Of a stretch of 64,000 nucleotides of DNA, positions 9,411 through 17,522 are shown piece by piece; positions within the stretch are counted from its first letter, which is position 1, and the number at the start of each line of letters is the position of its first letter. The stretch is from contig NZ_CP029043.1 of the NCBI RefSeq assembly GCF_003074055.1, positions 5,138,501 to 5,202,500 on the forward strand, in the 5' to 3' direction. Both the position numbers and the translations under genes were made by a program. This DNA comes from Streptomyces nigra (GTDB lineage: Bacteria; Actinomycetota; Actinomycetes; Streptomycetales; Streptomycetaceae). Under the pieces are notes generated by a model that was given only the letters and a program-made list of their open reading frames with translations, was not told where the DNA came from and ran no database searches.

Positions 9411-10160
9411 TTATCCCCCGGCGGCGCGGAACACGCGTGTGCCCACTGTCACGGCGAGCGCGGCGAAGAGGACGGCCACGACCGTGCCGTACAGCATGTG
9501 CTGCGTGGCGTACGCGCCGACGTAGGCGTCCCGGACCGCGTCCACCAGATAGCGGAACGGTACGAAGTGGGACAGCACGTCGAGCCAGCGCGGCCCCAGC
9601 GTCATCGGCAGCATCAGGCCGGACAGCAGCATCATCGGCATCGTCAGCGCGTTGACCGCCGGGCCGAACTCCTGCGGGGTGCGGACCTTCAGCGCGAGCG
9701 CGTACGACAGCGAGGCCAGCGACACCGTCAGCAGCCCCACGAAGGCGAACCCGATCAGCACACCGGGCAGCGGGGCGCGCAGCCCCATCACGAGCGCCGC
9801 CAGCACCAGCAGCACCGCCTGGAAGACGAACACCGTGGCCTCCCGCAGCACCCGCCCGAGCAGCAGGGCGAGCCGGCTGACCGGCGTCACCCGCATCCGG
9901 TCCACCACGCCCTGGCCCTGCTCGATGATGACGGCGAACCCCGCGAAGGACGCGCCGAACAGCCCGAGTTGGAGCAGCAGCCCAGGCACCAGCACCTGCC
10001 AGGAGGAGCCCTTCCCGCCGAGCGGCAGGTCGGTGAGCAGCGGGCCGAAGAACAGCAGGTACAGCAACGGCATCAGCACGCCGAAGAGCAGCGCGAAGCG
10101 GGAGCGCAGGGACTGGCGCATGTAACGGCCGTAGATGAGGGCCGTGTCCTGGATCAGCAT
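9411..10160 (-). CDS. ABC-2 type exporter permease (drug-resistance type)
   Basis: This is the membrane subunit of an ABC exporter, with six predicted hydrophobic segments over 249 residues and the ABC-2 family signature region (FALKVRTPQEFGPAVNAL followed by LLSGLMLPM). The frame is open upstream through the ATPase gene, but ATG 10160 gives the normal family length and lies 8 bases after the ATPase stop. The pair resembles daunorubicin-type DrrA/DrrB exporters. Its substrate is not visible. A TetR regulator transcribed divergently from the ATPase gene probably controls both. Confidence 0.87.
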   Translation of the reverse strand: MLIQDTALIYGRYMRQSLRSRFALLFGVLMPLLYLLFFGPLLTDLPLGGKGSSWQVLVPGLLLQLGLFGASFAGFAVIIEQGQGVVDRMRVTPVSRLALLLGRVLREATVFVFQAVLLVLAALVMGLRAPLPGVLIGFAFVGLLTVSLASLSYALALKVRTPQEFGPAVNALTMPMMLLSGLMLPMTLGPRWLDVLSHFVPFRYLVDAVRDAYVGAYATQHMLYGTVVAVLFAALAVTVGTRVFRAAGG

Positions 10161-10168
10161 GAGGGGTC

Positions 10169-10951
10169 CTATACGGCTACGGGGGCGGCGTCGGCCGGGA
10201 CCGGGCCGCGCCCGGTGACGGCGAGGAAGGTGTCCTGGAGGGACGCGTCGATCGAGCCGCAGTGGCGCAGCTTCAGCGCGCTCGGCGTGCCCTCCGCGCC
10301 GACCGTGCCGCGGTCGACGATCACCAGGCGGTCGGCGAGGGCGTCGGCCTCGTCCAGGTAGTGGGTGGTCAGGAAGACGGTGGTGCCCTGCTCGTCGCGC
10401 AGCCGCCGGACCAGGTCCCACAGGTCGGCCCGGCTGCCGGGGTCGAGACCGGTCGTCGGCTCGTCGAGGAACAGCACCGCCGGGCGGTGGGTGAGCGCCA
10501 TCGCGATGTCCAGGCGCCTGCGCTGGCCCCCGGAGAGGGCGCCGGCCTTGCGGTCCAGCAGCTCGGTCAGGCCGAGGTCGTGGGCGAGTTCCGCGGCGCG
10601 CTCGACGGCCCGCGCCTTCGGCAGGCGGTACAGGCGGCCCTGGGTCACCAGCTCCTCCCGCACGGTGATCTGCGGGTCCACCCCGCCCGACTGGGCCACG
10701 TAACCGCTGGCGCGCCGCACTCCCGCGGGGTCGGTCGCGAGGTCGTGCCCGGCGACGGTGGCCGCGCCGCCGGTCGGCGCCAGCAGGGTCGTCAGCATCC
10801 GCAGGGTCGTCGTCTTGCCGGCGCCGTTCGGGCCGAGGAAGCCGAGGATCTCGCCCTTGTGGACGGTCAGGTCGACGGAGCGCACGGCCTCCACGGGGCC
10901 GCGCCGGGTCTGGAAGGTACGGGCCAGTCCGGCCGCACTGATGACAGGCAT
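10169..10951 (-). CDS. ABC exporter ATP-binding protein, DrrA type
   Basis: This is the ATPase of the exporter, 260 residues. It has Walker A (GPNGAGKTTT), the Q loop within YVAQSG, the ABC signature LSGGQRRR, Walker B (AVLFLDEPTTGLDPGSR), the switch His in LTTHYLDEA, and the C-terminal extension typical of drug-exporting members. I chose ATG 10951 (MPVISAAGLARTF), preceded by GAGG; an upstream ATG at 10996 would run into the regulatory inverted repeat and has no family support. It is divergent from the TetR gene at 11032, 80 bases away. Confidence 0.9.
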   Translation of the reverse strand: MPVISAAGLARTFQTRRGPVEAVRSVDLTVHKGEILGFLGPNGAGKTTTLRMLTTLLAPTGGAATVAGHDLATDPAGVRRASGYVAQSGGVDPQITVREELVTQGRLYRLPKARAVERAAELAHDLGLTELLDRKAGALSGGQRRRLDIAMALTHRPAVLFLDEPTTGLDPGSRADLWDLVRRLRDEQGTTVFLTTHYLDEADALADRLVIVDRGTVGAEGTPSALKLRHCGSIDASLQDTFLAVTGRGPVPADAAPVAV

Positions 10952-10975
10952 GCGCCTCAGGAAAACAGAGTCCCT

Positions 10976-11001
10976 GAAATTTTGCAACGGCCCCAAAATT
11001 C
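10976..11001. promoter_or_regulatory. Inverted repeat between exporter and TetR gene
   Basis: The arms GAAATTTTG (10976-10984) and CAAAATTC (10994-11001) form a near-perfect inverted repeat around a 9-base GC-rich centre. The arms are strikingly AT-rich for this genome. It lies between the divergently transcribed exporter and TetR genes, the usual place for a TetR autoregulatory operator. Binding is inferred. Confidence 0.55.
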
Positions 11002-11031
11002 AAGAGACCCCATCGAAGTTAGGATGAGGGC

Positions 11032-11673
11032 ATGACGGAAGGGCTCAGGGAGCGCAAGAAGCGCGAGACGCGGCAGCGGATCTCGGACATCGCCACCGGG
11101 CTGTTCCTGGAGCACGGCTTCGTGACCGTGACCATGGCGGACGTGGCGGAGGCCGCCGACGTGTCGGTGAACACCGTCTACAACTACTTCCCGGCCAAGG
11201 AGGACCTGTTCTTCGACCGCTCCGCCGGCGTCGTCGACCAGCTGTCCCGCTGGGTCCGGGCGCGGCCGGAGGGGGAGTCGGCCGCCCGCGCGGTGCTGCG
11301 CGAGCTGCGCGCCGACGTCGAGGCGGTCTCGCCCCGCATCGGCCTCATGGAGGGCTACGACCGCTTCATGCGCTGCATCCACGAGGCGCCCCCGCTGCGC
11401 TCGCGCCTGTGGAGCCTCCAGCAGGAGATCCACGACGACCTCGAGACGACCCTGCGCGAGGACACCGGCGCCGACGCCGGCGACCCGCTGCCGGGGCTGA
11501 TCGCCGGTCAGCTCGCCTGGATCCACCACACCGTTTTCACGGCCGTCGGCCGGGAGATGCTCAAGGGGCGCAAACCGGGCGAAGTGTCCCGGGAGACGCT
11601 GGTGCTTCTCGACGACATCGAGGAGCTGTTGAGCGAGAAGGTGCTCAACTACGCCGTCCGGGGCGAGCGATGA
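11032..11673 (+). CDS. TetR family transcriptional regulator
   Basis: This is a 213-residue TetR-type repressor. The N-terminal helix-turn-helix (about residues 10-55) reads KKRETRQRISDIATGLFLEH, then VTMADVAEAADVSVNTVYNYF, a clear TetR signature. The C-terminal ligand domain is not assignable. The ATG is preceded by GGATGAGGG. It is transcribed divergently from the ABC exporter genes with an AT-rich inverted repeat between them, so it most likely represses the exporter and itself until a compound binds. No ligand can be named from sequence. Confidence 0.92.
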   Translation: MTEGLRERKKRETRQRISDIATGLFLEHGFVTVTMADVAEAADVSVNTVYNYFPAKEDLFFDRSAGVVDQLSRWVRARPEGESAARAVLRELRADVEAVSPRIGLMEGYDRFMRCIHEAPPLRSRLWSLQQEIHDDLETTLREDTGADAGDPLPGLIAGQLAWIHHTVFTAVGREMLKGRKPGEVSRETLVLLDDIEELLSEKVLNYAVRGER

Positions 11674-11809
11674 GCCGTGCCGGTGTGATGTCCGTCAGAT
11701 GAGACGTGACTCGCGTTACTAACCGGTCACACAGTGCCTCACTGCCGCTAGGGTCCGCCGAAGAGCAACCTCAACAGGGTGTAAGGCGTTTCTCGAAGGA
11801 GTCGCAACA

Positions 11810-12658
11810 GTGGCACGGAAGCTTGCCGTCATCGGCGCCGGCTTGATGGGTTCCGGGATCGCCCAGGTCTCCGCGCAGGCGGGCTGGGACGTCGTCCTTC
11901 GGGACGTCACGGACGAGGCGCTCAAGCGGGGCACGGACGGCATCAAGGCCTCGTACGACAAGTTCGTGAGCAAGGGCAGGCTGGAGGCGCACGACGCCGA
12001 CGCCGCCCTGGCCCGGATCACCGCGACCACCGACCTGGACGCCGCCGCCGACGCCGACGTCGTCATCGAGGCGGTCTTCGAGAAGCTCGAGGTCAAGCAC
12101 GAGATCTTCCGCGCGCTCGACAAGATCGTGCGCCCCGACGCCGTGCTCGCCTCCAACACCTCCGCCATCCCGATCACCAAGATCGCGGCGGCCACCGAGC
12201 ACCCCGAGCGGGTCGTCGGCGTGCACTTCTTCTCGCCGGTGCCGATGATGCAGCTCGTCGAGCTGGTCCGCGGCTACAAGACCAGCGACGAAACCCTCGC
12301 CACCGCCCGTGAGTTCGCCGAGTCCGTCGGCAAGACCTGCATCGTCGTCAACCGCGACGTCGCCGGCTTCGTCACCACCCGGCTGATCTCGGCGCTCGTC
12401 GTCGAGGCGACCAAGCTCTACGAGTCGGGCGTCGCCACCGCCGAGGACATCGACCTGGCCTGCAAGCTGGGCTTCGGGCACGCCATGGGTCCCCTGGCCA
12501 CGGCCGACCTGACCGGCGTCGACATCCTGCTGCACGCCACCAGCAACATCTACACCGAGTCCCAGGACGAGAAGTTCGCCCCGCCGGAGCTGATGCGCCG
12601 GATGGTGGACGCGGGTGACATCGGCCGCAAGAGCGGGCAAGGCTTTTACAGCTACTGA
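11810..12658 (+). CDS. 3-hydroxybutyryl-CoA dehydrogenase
   Basis: This enzyme interconverts 3-hydroxybutyryl-CoA and acetoacetyl-CoA with NAD(P), in butyrate-type acyl-CoA metabolism feeding the ethylmalonyl-CoA pathway or fatty acid breakdown. The 282 residues show the Rossmann motif VIGAGLMGSGIA (residues 7-18), the acidic EAVFEKLEVK segment, catalytic His in VVGVHFFSPVP, and the C-terminal domain with GFGHAMGPL. Length matches single-function Hbd enzymes. The GTG start at 11810 follows AAGGAG by 8 bases. The gene stands alone, with no partner in an operon; the thiolase and epimerase lie 16 kb away. Confidence 0.93.
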   Translation: MARKLAVIGAGLMGSGIAQVSAQAGWDVVLRDVTDEALKRGTDGIKASYDKFVSKGRLEAHDADAALARITATTDLDAAADADVVIEAVFEKLEVKHEIFRALDKIVRPDAVLASNTSAIPITKIAAATEHPERVVGVHFFSPVPMMQLVELVRGYKTSDETLATAREFAESVGKTCIVVNRDVAGFVTTRLISALVVEATKLYESGVATAEDIDLACKLGFGHAMGPLATADLTGVDILLHATSNIYTESQDEKFAPPELMRRMVDAGDIGRKSGQGFYSY

Positions 12659-12865
12659 GGTTTCGTACACCACCGCACAGCCTCCGCACGAGTCACGCGA
12701 TGGGGTGAATTCGGTATCGGTTCGCTTACAGACGGCAACCTCCGGCCGCTGAACGCAGTCAGAGGTTGCATCACCGGCCACTGCGAAGACTCGTAGCAAC
12801 GACAGACCCACGCACCTACGCAGACCACACACCGCGGAGCACGAACGCACGCTTAGGGGAGCGCT

Positions 12866-13189
12866 ATGCACATCAGGGGCGACCACGCCGAGCTGGTCGT
12901 CGGGGGCCGCCTCGACGTCCGCAGCGCGGCGGACGCCCGTACGGTCCTGCACTCGGCCGTCGACGACGGAGTCGGCGATCTGGTGCTCGACCTGTCCGAG
13001 CTGGACTCCTGGGACGCCACCGGACTCGGTGTGATCATGGGGGCCCACCGGCGGGCCGGCCGCTGCGGCCGGCGCCTGGTGCTGCGCGGCGTGCCGCTGC
13101 AGATGCAGCGCCTGCTGGTGGCCACCCGGCTGCACCGGATCCTGGCGATCGAGGGCGGCATCGGGGTGGAGTCCCTGCCCCGGGTGTGA
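12866..13189 (+). CDS. STAS domain anti-sigma factor antagonist-like protein
   Basis: This 107-residue protein is a single STAS domain, the fold of SpoIIAA/RsbV-type anti-anti-sigma factors that free sigma factors by binding anti-sigma kinases. The region equivalent to the phosphorylation motif DSSG reads DSWDATGLGVIM, so a Thr replaces the usual phosphorylated Ser. The start ATG follows GGGGAGCG. No kinase or sigma factor gene is adjacent, so its partner is unknown. Members of this family in Streptomyces are numerous; this one is named by domain only. Confidence 0.87.
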   Translation: MHIRGDHAELVVGGRLDVRSAADARTVLHSAVDDGVGDLVLDLSELDSWDATGLGVIMGAHRRAGRCGRRLVLRGVPLQMQRLLVATRLHRILAIEGGIGVESLPRV

Positions 13190-13452
13190 CACCCCGGCAC
13201 GGGTGGGGCGGGACAGTCGGGCGTTCCGTCTGCGAACGGCGCACCACGCACAATCCTCACGAGACTGTGATGTCTCGGACGGCGCGGGACCCCGGGCTGT
13301 CGTAGATACTGTGCGAAGGTTTAGGGTTCGGCTGCCCGCTGGCTAGACGTTTCCCTTCGAGCGGGCCCGGACCAGAAGCGACAGCGCGGTGTGCAGCAAG
13401 GCCGGGAGGGGCTTGGCAGACGCACACGACGCTTTTGGGGGGCTTGGAACCT

Positions 13453-16026
13453 ATGGACCCGAACACCCGGGGACCCGAGGGGTACGGCCACGACGCCGAC
13501 GAGCAGTCGTCGCGTCCGCGCCCGCCCAGGGATCCCCTGACACCCGACTTCGGACAGCACGCGCCGACACTCGCCCGCACCGTGCAGCTCGTCTCGGGCG
13601 ATCTCCTGCTCACCGTCAACCCGGTCGACGGCAGTGAGATAGAACCCTGCCCGCCGGCCGAGCGGCCGGCCCGCCCCGAGAAGCTCTCCGCGGCCGACCG
13701 CGCCGAGGCCGACCGCTCCGCGCGGCCCCCGGTCCCGCCCGGGCCGACGCGCCCCGCCCCGCCCCTGCTGGCCCGCCAGGAGCAGCGCGAACAACTCGTA
13801 CGGCTGCTCGCGCGCGGCCGCTCCGTGCGCCTGGTCGGCCCCCGCGGCGCCGGCCGCACCAGCCTCCTCGACCTCGTCGCCGAGGACTGCGAGGACCTGG
13901 CGCCCGACGGGGTGATCCGGCTCACCGGCTTCCGCCGCACCGCGGACGATCTGCTGCACGACCTCTTCCGCGCCGTCCACGACGCCCCGCTGCACCGTCC
14001 GGAACAGGACGAACTGCTCGCCTGCGTGCGGGACATCGGAGCCGTCGTCGTCCTCGACGACATCGAGTTCGGCGGCGCCGCCCTCGACGAGCTGCTCGAC
14101 GCGACGCCCGAGTGCGCCTTCCTGATCGGCGCCACCCCCGACGTGCCTGCCCCGTCCGCCGAGTCCGACGTGGAGGAGGTCGAGCTCGGCGGCCTGGAGC
14201 GCGCCGCCGGCATGGAGCTGCTGGAGCACGTCGTCGGCCGCGACCTCACCGAGGACGAGCGGAACTGGGCGGGCGACCTCTGGTTCGAGTCGGAGGGCCT
14301 GCCGCTGAGGTTCGTCCAGGCGGGCGCGCTGCTGCGGCAGCGGGACCGGCTGCGTGCCGAGGCCGAGGCGATCGACGAGTACGGCGTCTTCGAGGACGCC
14401 CCGCCCGCCGACGCCGTCGACACCGAGAGCGTGCGCGACCGCGAGGAGGTGCCGCTGCCGTCCCTCGGGGAGGCCGCCGCGCCCGCCCGGCTGCTCGCCT
14501 CCCGGCTCAGCGCCTCCGCCCGGGCCGCCCTGCGGTTCGCCGTCGCGCTGGGCGGCGAGATGCCGCACCAGGCCCATCTGCCCGCCCTCGTCGGCGACAC
14601 CCACGCGGACGCCGCCCTCGGCGAGCTGGCCGACTGCGGACTGGTCTCGCCGATCGGCTCCCGCTACCGGCTCGCCGCCGGCGTGCAGATCCAGCTGGAG
14701 AGCGCCGGCTACGCCGACGACATCGAGGAGACCGCCCTCAGCGCCGCCCAGCACTACACCTGGTGGGCCGGGCACCCCTCGGTCACCCCTGAGCGCGTCA
14801 GCGCCGAGGCGGACGCCCTGCTGGCCGCGCTGGGCGTGCTCGTGGCCTCCCCGGCCCCGGCCTCCGCCGCGGACGCCTCCGCGTCCGAGGAGGACGAGAC
14901 CGACCCCGCCGTCCAGCTGGCCCGCGCCGCGGCGCCCGCGTTCGCGGCCGGACTGCACTGGAGCGCCTGGGAGCGCGCGCTGCGCGCGGGCGCCGAGGCG
15001 GCCCGGGCGGCCGGTGACGTCACCGAACAGGCCTACTTCCACCACGAGTTGGGCGTCCTCGCCCTGTGCGACGGCCGGCTGGACCGGGCCCGCACCGAGC
15101 TGGAGACCGCGATCGGCCTGCGCGGCGCCCTCGCCGACAAGCGCGGCACCGTCGCGGGCCGCCGCGCCCTCGCCCTCGTCGACGACCGCTCCGGCACCGC
15201 GCCGGGACTCGCCGCCTTCGGCGCGACGGCGGGCGAGGAGGTCCCGGACGCCCGGTACGAGGAGTCCCAGTCGCCGCCCGGGGGAGTGCCCGCCCCCTTC
15301 CCGCCGGTCGTCGACACCTCGACGCTGGTCACCCACCGCTCGGCCGCGCCCGCCGCCTCCCCGCTGCCCTCCCACAAGGGCCGGGGCGGAGTCCGCAGCT
15401 TCGCCAGGCGCAACCTCGTCGCGGCCGGCGCGGGCGCGCTCCTGGTGGCCGTCCTCGGCACGGTGGTGACGCTCGGCGCGACCTCCGACGGCGACCCCGA
15501 GGGCCCGTCCACGCGGGTCGGCGTCAACCCGTCCGCGAGCCAGGGCGCCGGCGACGACAGCCTCGGCGCGGACGAGGTGGCGGGCACCGACGGCAAGGAC
15601 TCCGGTGACACCGGGTCGGCGACCAGCCGGCCCACGGACCCCGGCCCCGACGGCACGCTCGGCACCTCGGACGACCCGACGCCGACCAGCTCGGCGAAGC
15701 CGTCGGACGACCCGAGCGGCACGCACAAGCCGGGCGGCGGCGACTCGGACGAGACGACCAAGCCGCCGTCGAGCACGAAGCCGCCGTCCTCGACCAAGCC
15801 GCCCCGGCCGACCGAGACGGAGACCGAGGAACCGACGGAGGATCCCACCGAGGAGCCGACGGAGGACCCGACCGGCACCCCGACGGAGGACCCGACGAAC
15901 ACGCCGACCAGCTCGACGTCGGCCAGCGGCCCGTCCTCCTCCGGCCCGGCGGAGACCAGCTCCGCGAGCGCCCCGCAGAGCGACGGCCCCGGCTCGCCGA
16001 GCGACAGCTCCGACACCGTCATCTGA
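13453..16026 (+). CDS. Membrane-anchored AAA-type ATPase-like protein with degenerate P-loop and Ser/Thr/Pro/Glu tail
   Basis: This is an 857-residue protein. Residues about 100-330 resemble an AAA/NACHT-like NTPase: the P-loop is LVGPRGAGRTSLLDL with Arg135 where Lys is expected, and a Walker B-like strand VVVLDDIEF carries D202-D203. A helical, TPR-like region follows (to about 560), then one membrane segment at about 655-677 and a long low-complexity exterior tail rich in T, E, P and S (TEEPTEDPTEEPTEDPT). The topology suggests an internal ATPase-like domain and an external tail. I chose ATG 13453; a TTG at 13435 is also in frame. The function is unknown. Confidence 0.75.
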   Translation: MDPNTRGPEGYGHDADEQSSRPRPPRDPLTPDFGQHAPTLARTVQLVSGDLLLTVNPVDGSEIEPCPPAERPARPEKLSAADRAEADRSARPPVPPGPTRPAPPLLARQEQREQLVRLLARGRSVRLVGPRGAGRTSLLDLVAEDCEDLAPDGVIRLTGFRRTADDLLHDLFRAVHDAPLHRPEQDELLACVRDIGAVVVLDDIEFGGAALDELLDATPECAFLIGATPDVPAPSAESDVEEVELGGLERAAGMELLEHVVGRDLTEDERNWAGDLWFESEGLPLRFVQAGALLRQRDRLRAEAEAIDEYGVFEDAPPADAVDTESVRDREEVPLPSLGEAAAPARLLASRLSASARAALRFAVALGGEMPHQAHLPALVGDTHADAALGELADCGLVSPIGSRYRLAAGVQIQLESAGYADDIEETALSAAQHYTWWAGHPSVTPERVSAEADALLAALGVLVASPAPASAADASASEEDETDPAVQLARAAAPAFAAGLHWSAWERALRAGAEAARAAGDVTEQAYFHHELGVLALCDGRLDRARTELETAIGLRGALADKRGTVAGRRALALVDDRSGTAPGLAAFGATAGEEVPDARYEESQSPPGGVPAPFPPVVDTSTLVTHRSAAPAASPLPSHKGRGGVRSFARRNLVAAGAGALLVAVLGTVVTLGATSDGDPEGPSTRVGVNPSASQGAGDDSLGADEVAGTDGKDSGDTGSATSRPTDPGPDGTLGTSDDPTPTSSAKPSDDPSGTHKPGGGDSDETTKPPSSTKPPSSTKPPRPTETETEEPTEDPTEEPTEDPTGTPTEDPTNTPTSSTSASGPSSSGPAETSSASAPQSDGPGSPSDSSDTVI

Positions 16027-16048
16027 GGTCCCCTCAGGATCCACTCAC

Positions 16049-16089
16049 GACGAAGGGCCGGTTCCGTCCGACGGAACCGGCCCTTCGTC
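16049..16089. terminator. Bidirectional terminator with 19-bp stem
   Basis: A perfect 19-bp stem (16049-16067 with 16071-16089, arm beginning GACGAAGGGCCGGTTCC) closes a 3-base CCG loop. Flanking CACTCA and TGAGTG extend it with mismatches. It lies between the convergent ATPase-like and nucS genes and can serve both strands. Confidence 0.85.
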
Positions 16090-16103
16090 CTGAGTGGTTC
16101 GCG

Positions 16104-16775
16104 TCAGAACAGCCGCAGCTTGTCGTCCGCGATGGCGCGCATCGCGTCGTAGGCGAGCACCTGGCAGCCGATCCCGCGGTCCGTCGCAAGCACCCGGGCC
16201 TGCGGCTTGATCTCCTGGGCCGCGAAGATGCCGCGCACCGGGGCGAGATGGGGATCGCGGTTCAGCAGCTCCAGATAGCGCGTCAGCTGCTCCACACCGT
16301 CGATCTCGCCGCGCCGCTTGATCTCGACCGCGACCGTGCGGCCCTCGGCGTCCCGGCACAGGATGTCCACCGGGCCGATGGCGGTCATGTACTCGCGCCG
16401 GATCAGTGTGTAGCCCTCGCCGAGCGTCTCGATGCGGTCCGCGAGGAGTTCCTGGAGGTGCGCTTCCACGCCGTCCTTGATCAGACCGGGGTCCACGCCC
16501 AGTTCGTGGGACGAGTCGTGGAGGATCTCCTCCATCGTGATGATCAGCTTCTCGCCCGCTTTGTTGGTGACCGTCCAGACGTCCTTCTGCTCGCCGTCGC
16601 CCTCCTTCAGGGTGCAGGGCGGCGACATCCAGTTCAGGGGTTTGTAGGCCCGGTCGTCCGCGTGGATCGAGACGCTGCCGTCCGCCTTGACCAGGATCAG
16701 ACGGGGCGCCGAGGGCAGGTGGGCGGTGAGCCGGCCCGCGTAGTCGACGGAGCATCGGGCAATGACGAGACGCAT
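16104..16775 (-). CDS. nucS: Endonuclease NucS/EndoMS, mismatch-specific
   Basis: NucS is the actinobacterial and archaeal mismatch endonuclease that replaces MutS/MutL, cutting both strands at a mispair. The 223-residue protein has an N-terminal DNA-binding domain (1-115) and a RecB-like nuclease domain with D137, E151-x-K153 and Q163 (VDILC, VEIKRR, QLTRYLEL), all catalytic residues present. The C-terminal DKLRLF fits the family's sliding-clamp-binding tail. I started at ATG 16775 (MRLVIARCSVDY); the frame stays open upstream to 16919 without family similarity. It is convergent with the ATPase-like gene across a strong terminator. Confidence 0.96.
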   Translation of the reverse strand: MRLVIARCSVDYAGRLTAHLPSAPRLILVKADGSVSIHADDRAYKPLNWMSPPCTLKEGDGEQKDVWTVTNKAGEKLIITMEEILHDSSHELGVDPGLIKDGVEAHLQELLADRIETLGEGYTLIRREYMTAIGPVDILCRDAEGRTVAVEIKRRGEIDGVEQLTRYLELLNRDPHLAPVRGIFAAQEIKPQARVLATDRGIGCQVLAYDAMRAIADDKLRLF

Positions 16776-17040
16776 GGTCCGCAACGCTACTCGACGGGCC
16801 AGGGTCGACGCGATCCGCCCTAAGGGAGTCCGGAAGACCCCGGACTGCCCCTGTTCGTTTCTGGCCGATTGTGAGCCTAAAGGGACTGGCACATGTACGC
16901 ATTCTCCTGGTGCCGTCACGGTCTGTTGCCTACCGTATTAAACGGGAGGTCGCGGGGTGTGCACACAGCGTGTCCGGCCGCGCGGACTCCCTCATCTGTC
17001 CGGCAACCCCTGCCACGGCGGGGGTGCGAGAGGAGAACCC

Positions 17041-17433
17041 ATGTCGCTCGACGTCTCACCGGCCCTACTCGAGAAGGCCGAGCGAGGCGAGGTCGACGAA
17101 GCCGAATTCGTCGACTGCGTCCGGACCTCCCTGCCCTATGCATGGGAGATGATCAGCTCCCTGGTGGCTCAGCTGAAGGTCGACGGCGGTCAGTTCGCCG
17201 ACAACCAGACGCCCCCGCCGGACGAGCAGGCACGGGGTCAGTTGCTGCGTGCCCTTGCGAGCGACGCGATACGCGGCGCCCTGCAGCGGCACTTCGGGGT
17301 GCGGCTGGCCTTCCAGAACTGCCACCGGGTGGCGGTGTTCCCGGTCGACTCCTCGGTCGACGACACACTGGCCCGCTTCACCTCGGTCCGCAGTCAGGTG
17401 CTCAACCAGTCCCCGGAGTTCAGGGACTGCTGA
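17041..17433 (+). CDS. Conserved small protein of the SCO5389 family
   Basis: This 130-residue acidic cytosolic protein (MSLDVSPALLEKAERGEVD) is conserved next to nucS in streptomycetes and is known as the SCO5389 family; no function is established. It looks mainly alpha-helical, with a central linker TPPPDEQARG and the motif HFGVRLAFQNCHRVAVFPVD. GAGAGGAG lies 6-13 bases before the ATG. The 265 bases separating it from the divergent nucS gene hold both promoters; an AT-rich stretch GTATTAAACGGGAGG at about 16936 is the likeliest promoter area. No enzyme motif is seen. Confidence 0.8.
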   Translation: MSLDVSPALLEKAERGEVDEAEFVDCVRTSLPYAWEMISSLVAQLKVDGGQFADNQTPPPDEQARGQLLRALASDAIRGALQRHFGVRLAFQNCHRVAVFPVDSSVDDTLARFTSVRSQVLNQSPEFRDC

Positions 17434-17522
17434 CGCGAGGCGCTCGCTTGCCGCTCCGTACGCGGGAGGTGCATTCAGTACCGGGGCGGCAAGCCCACCG
17501 GCGGGGACCTCCCGCACGCGTT

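Noticed and set aside
13321..16044. A 907-codon minus-strand frame opposite the ATPase-like gene.
   Set aside because: It is composition-driven, without motifs or a ribosome binding site, and ends in the terminator hairpin.
16104..16919. A longer NucS starting at 16919.
   Set aside because: The extra 48 residues have no family similarity and cover the promoter region; ATG 16775 gives the standard NucS N-terminus.
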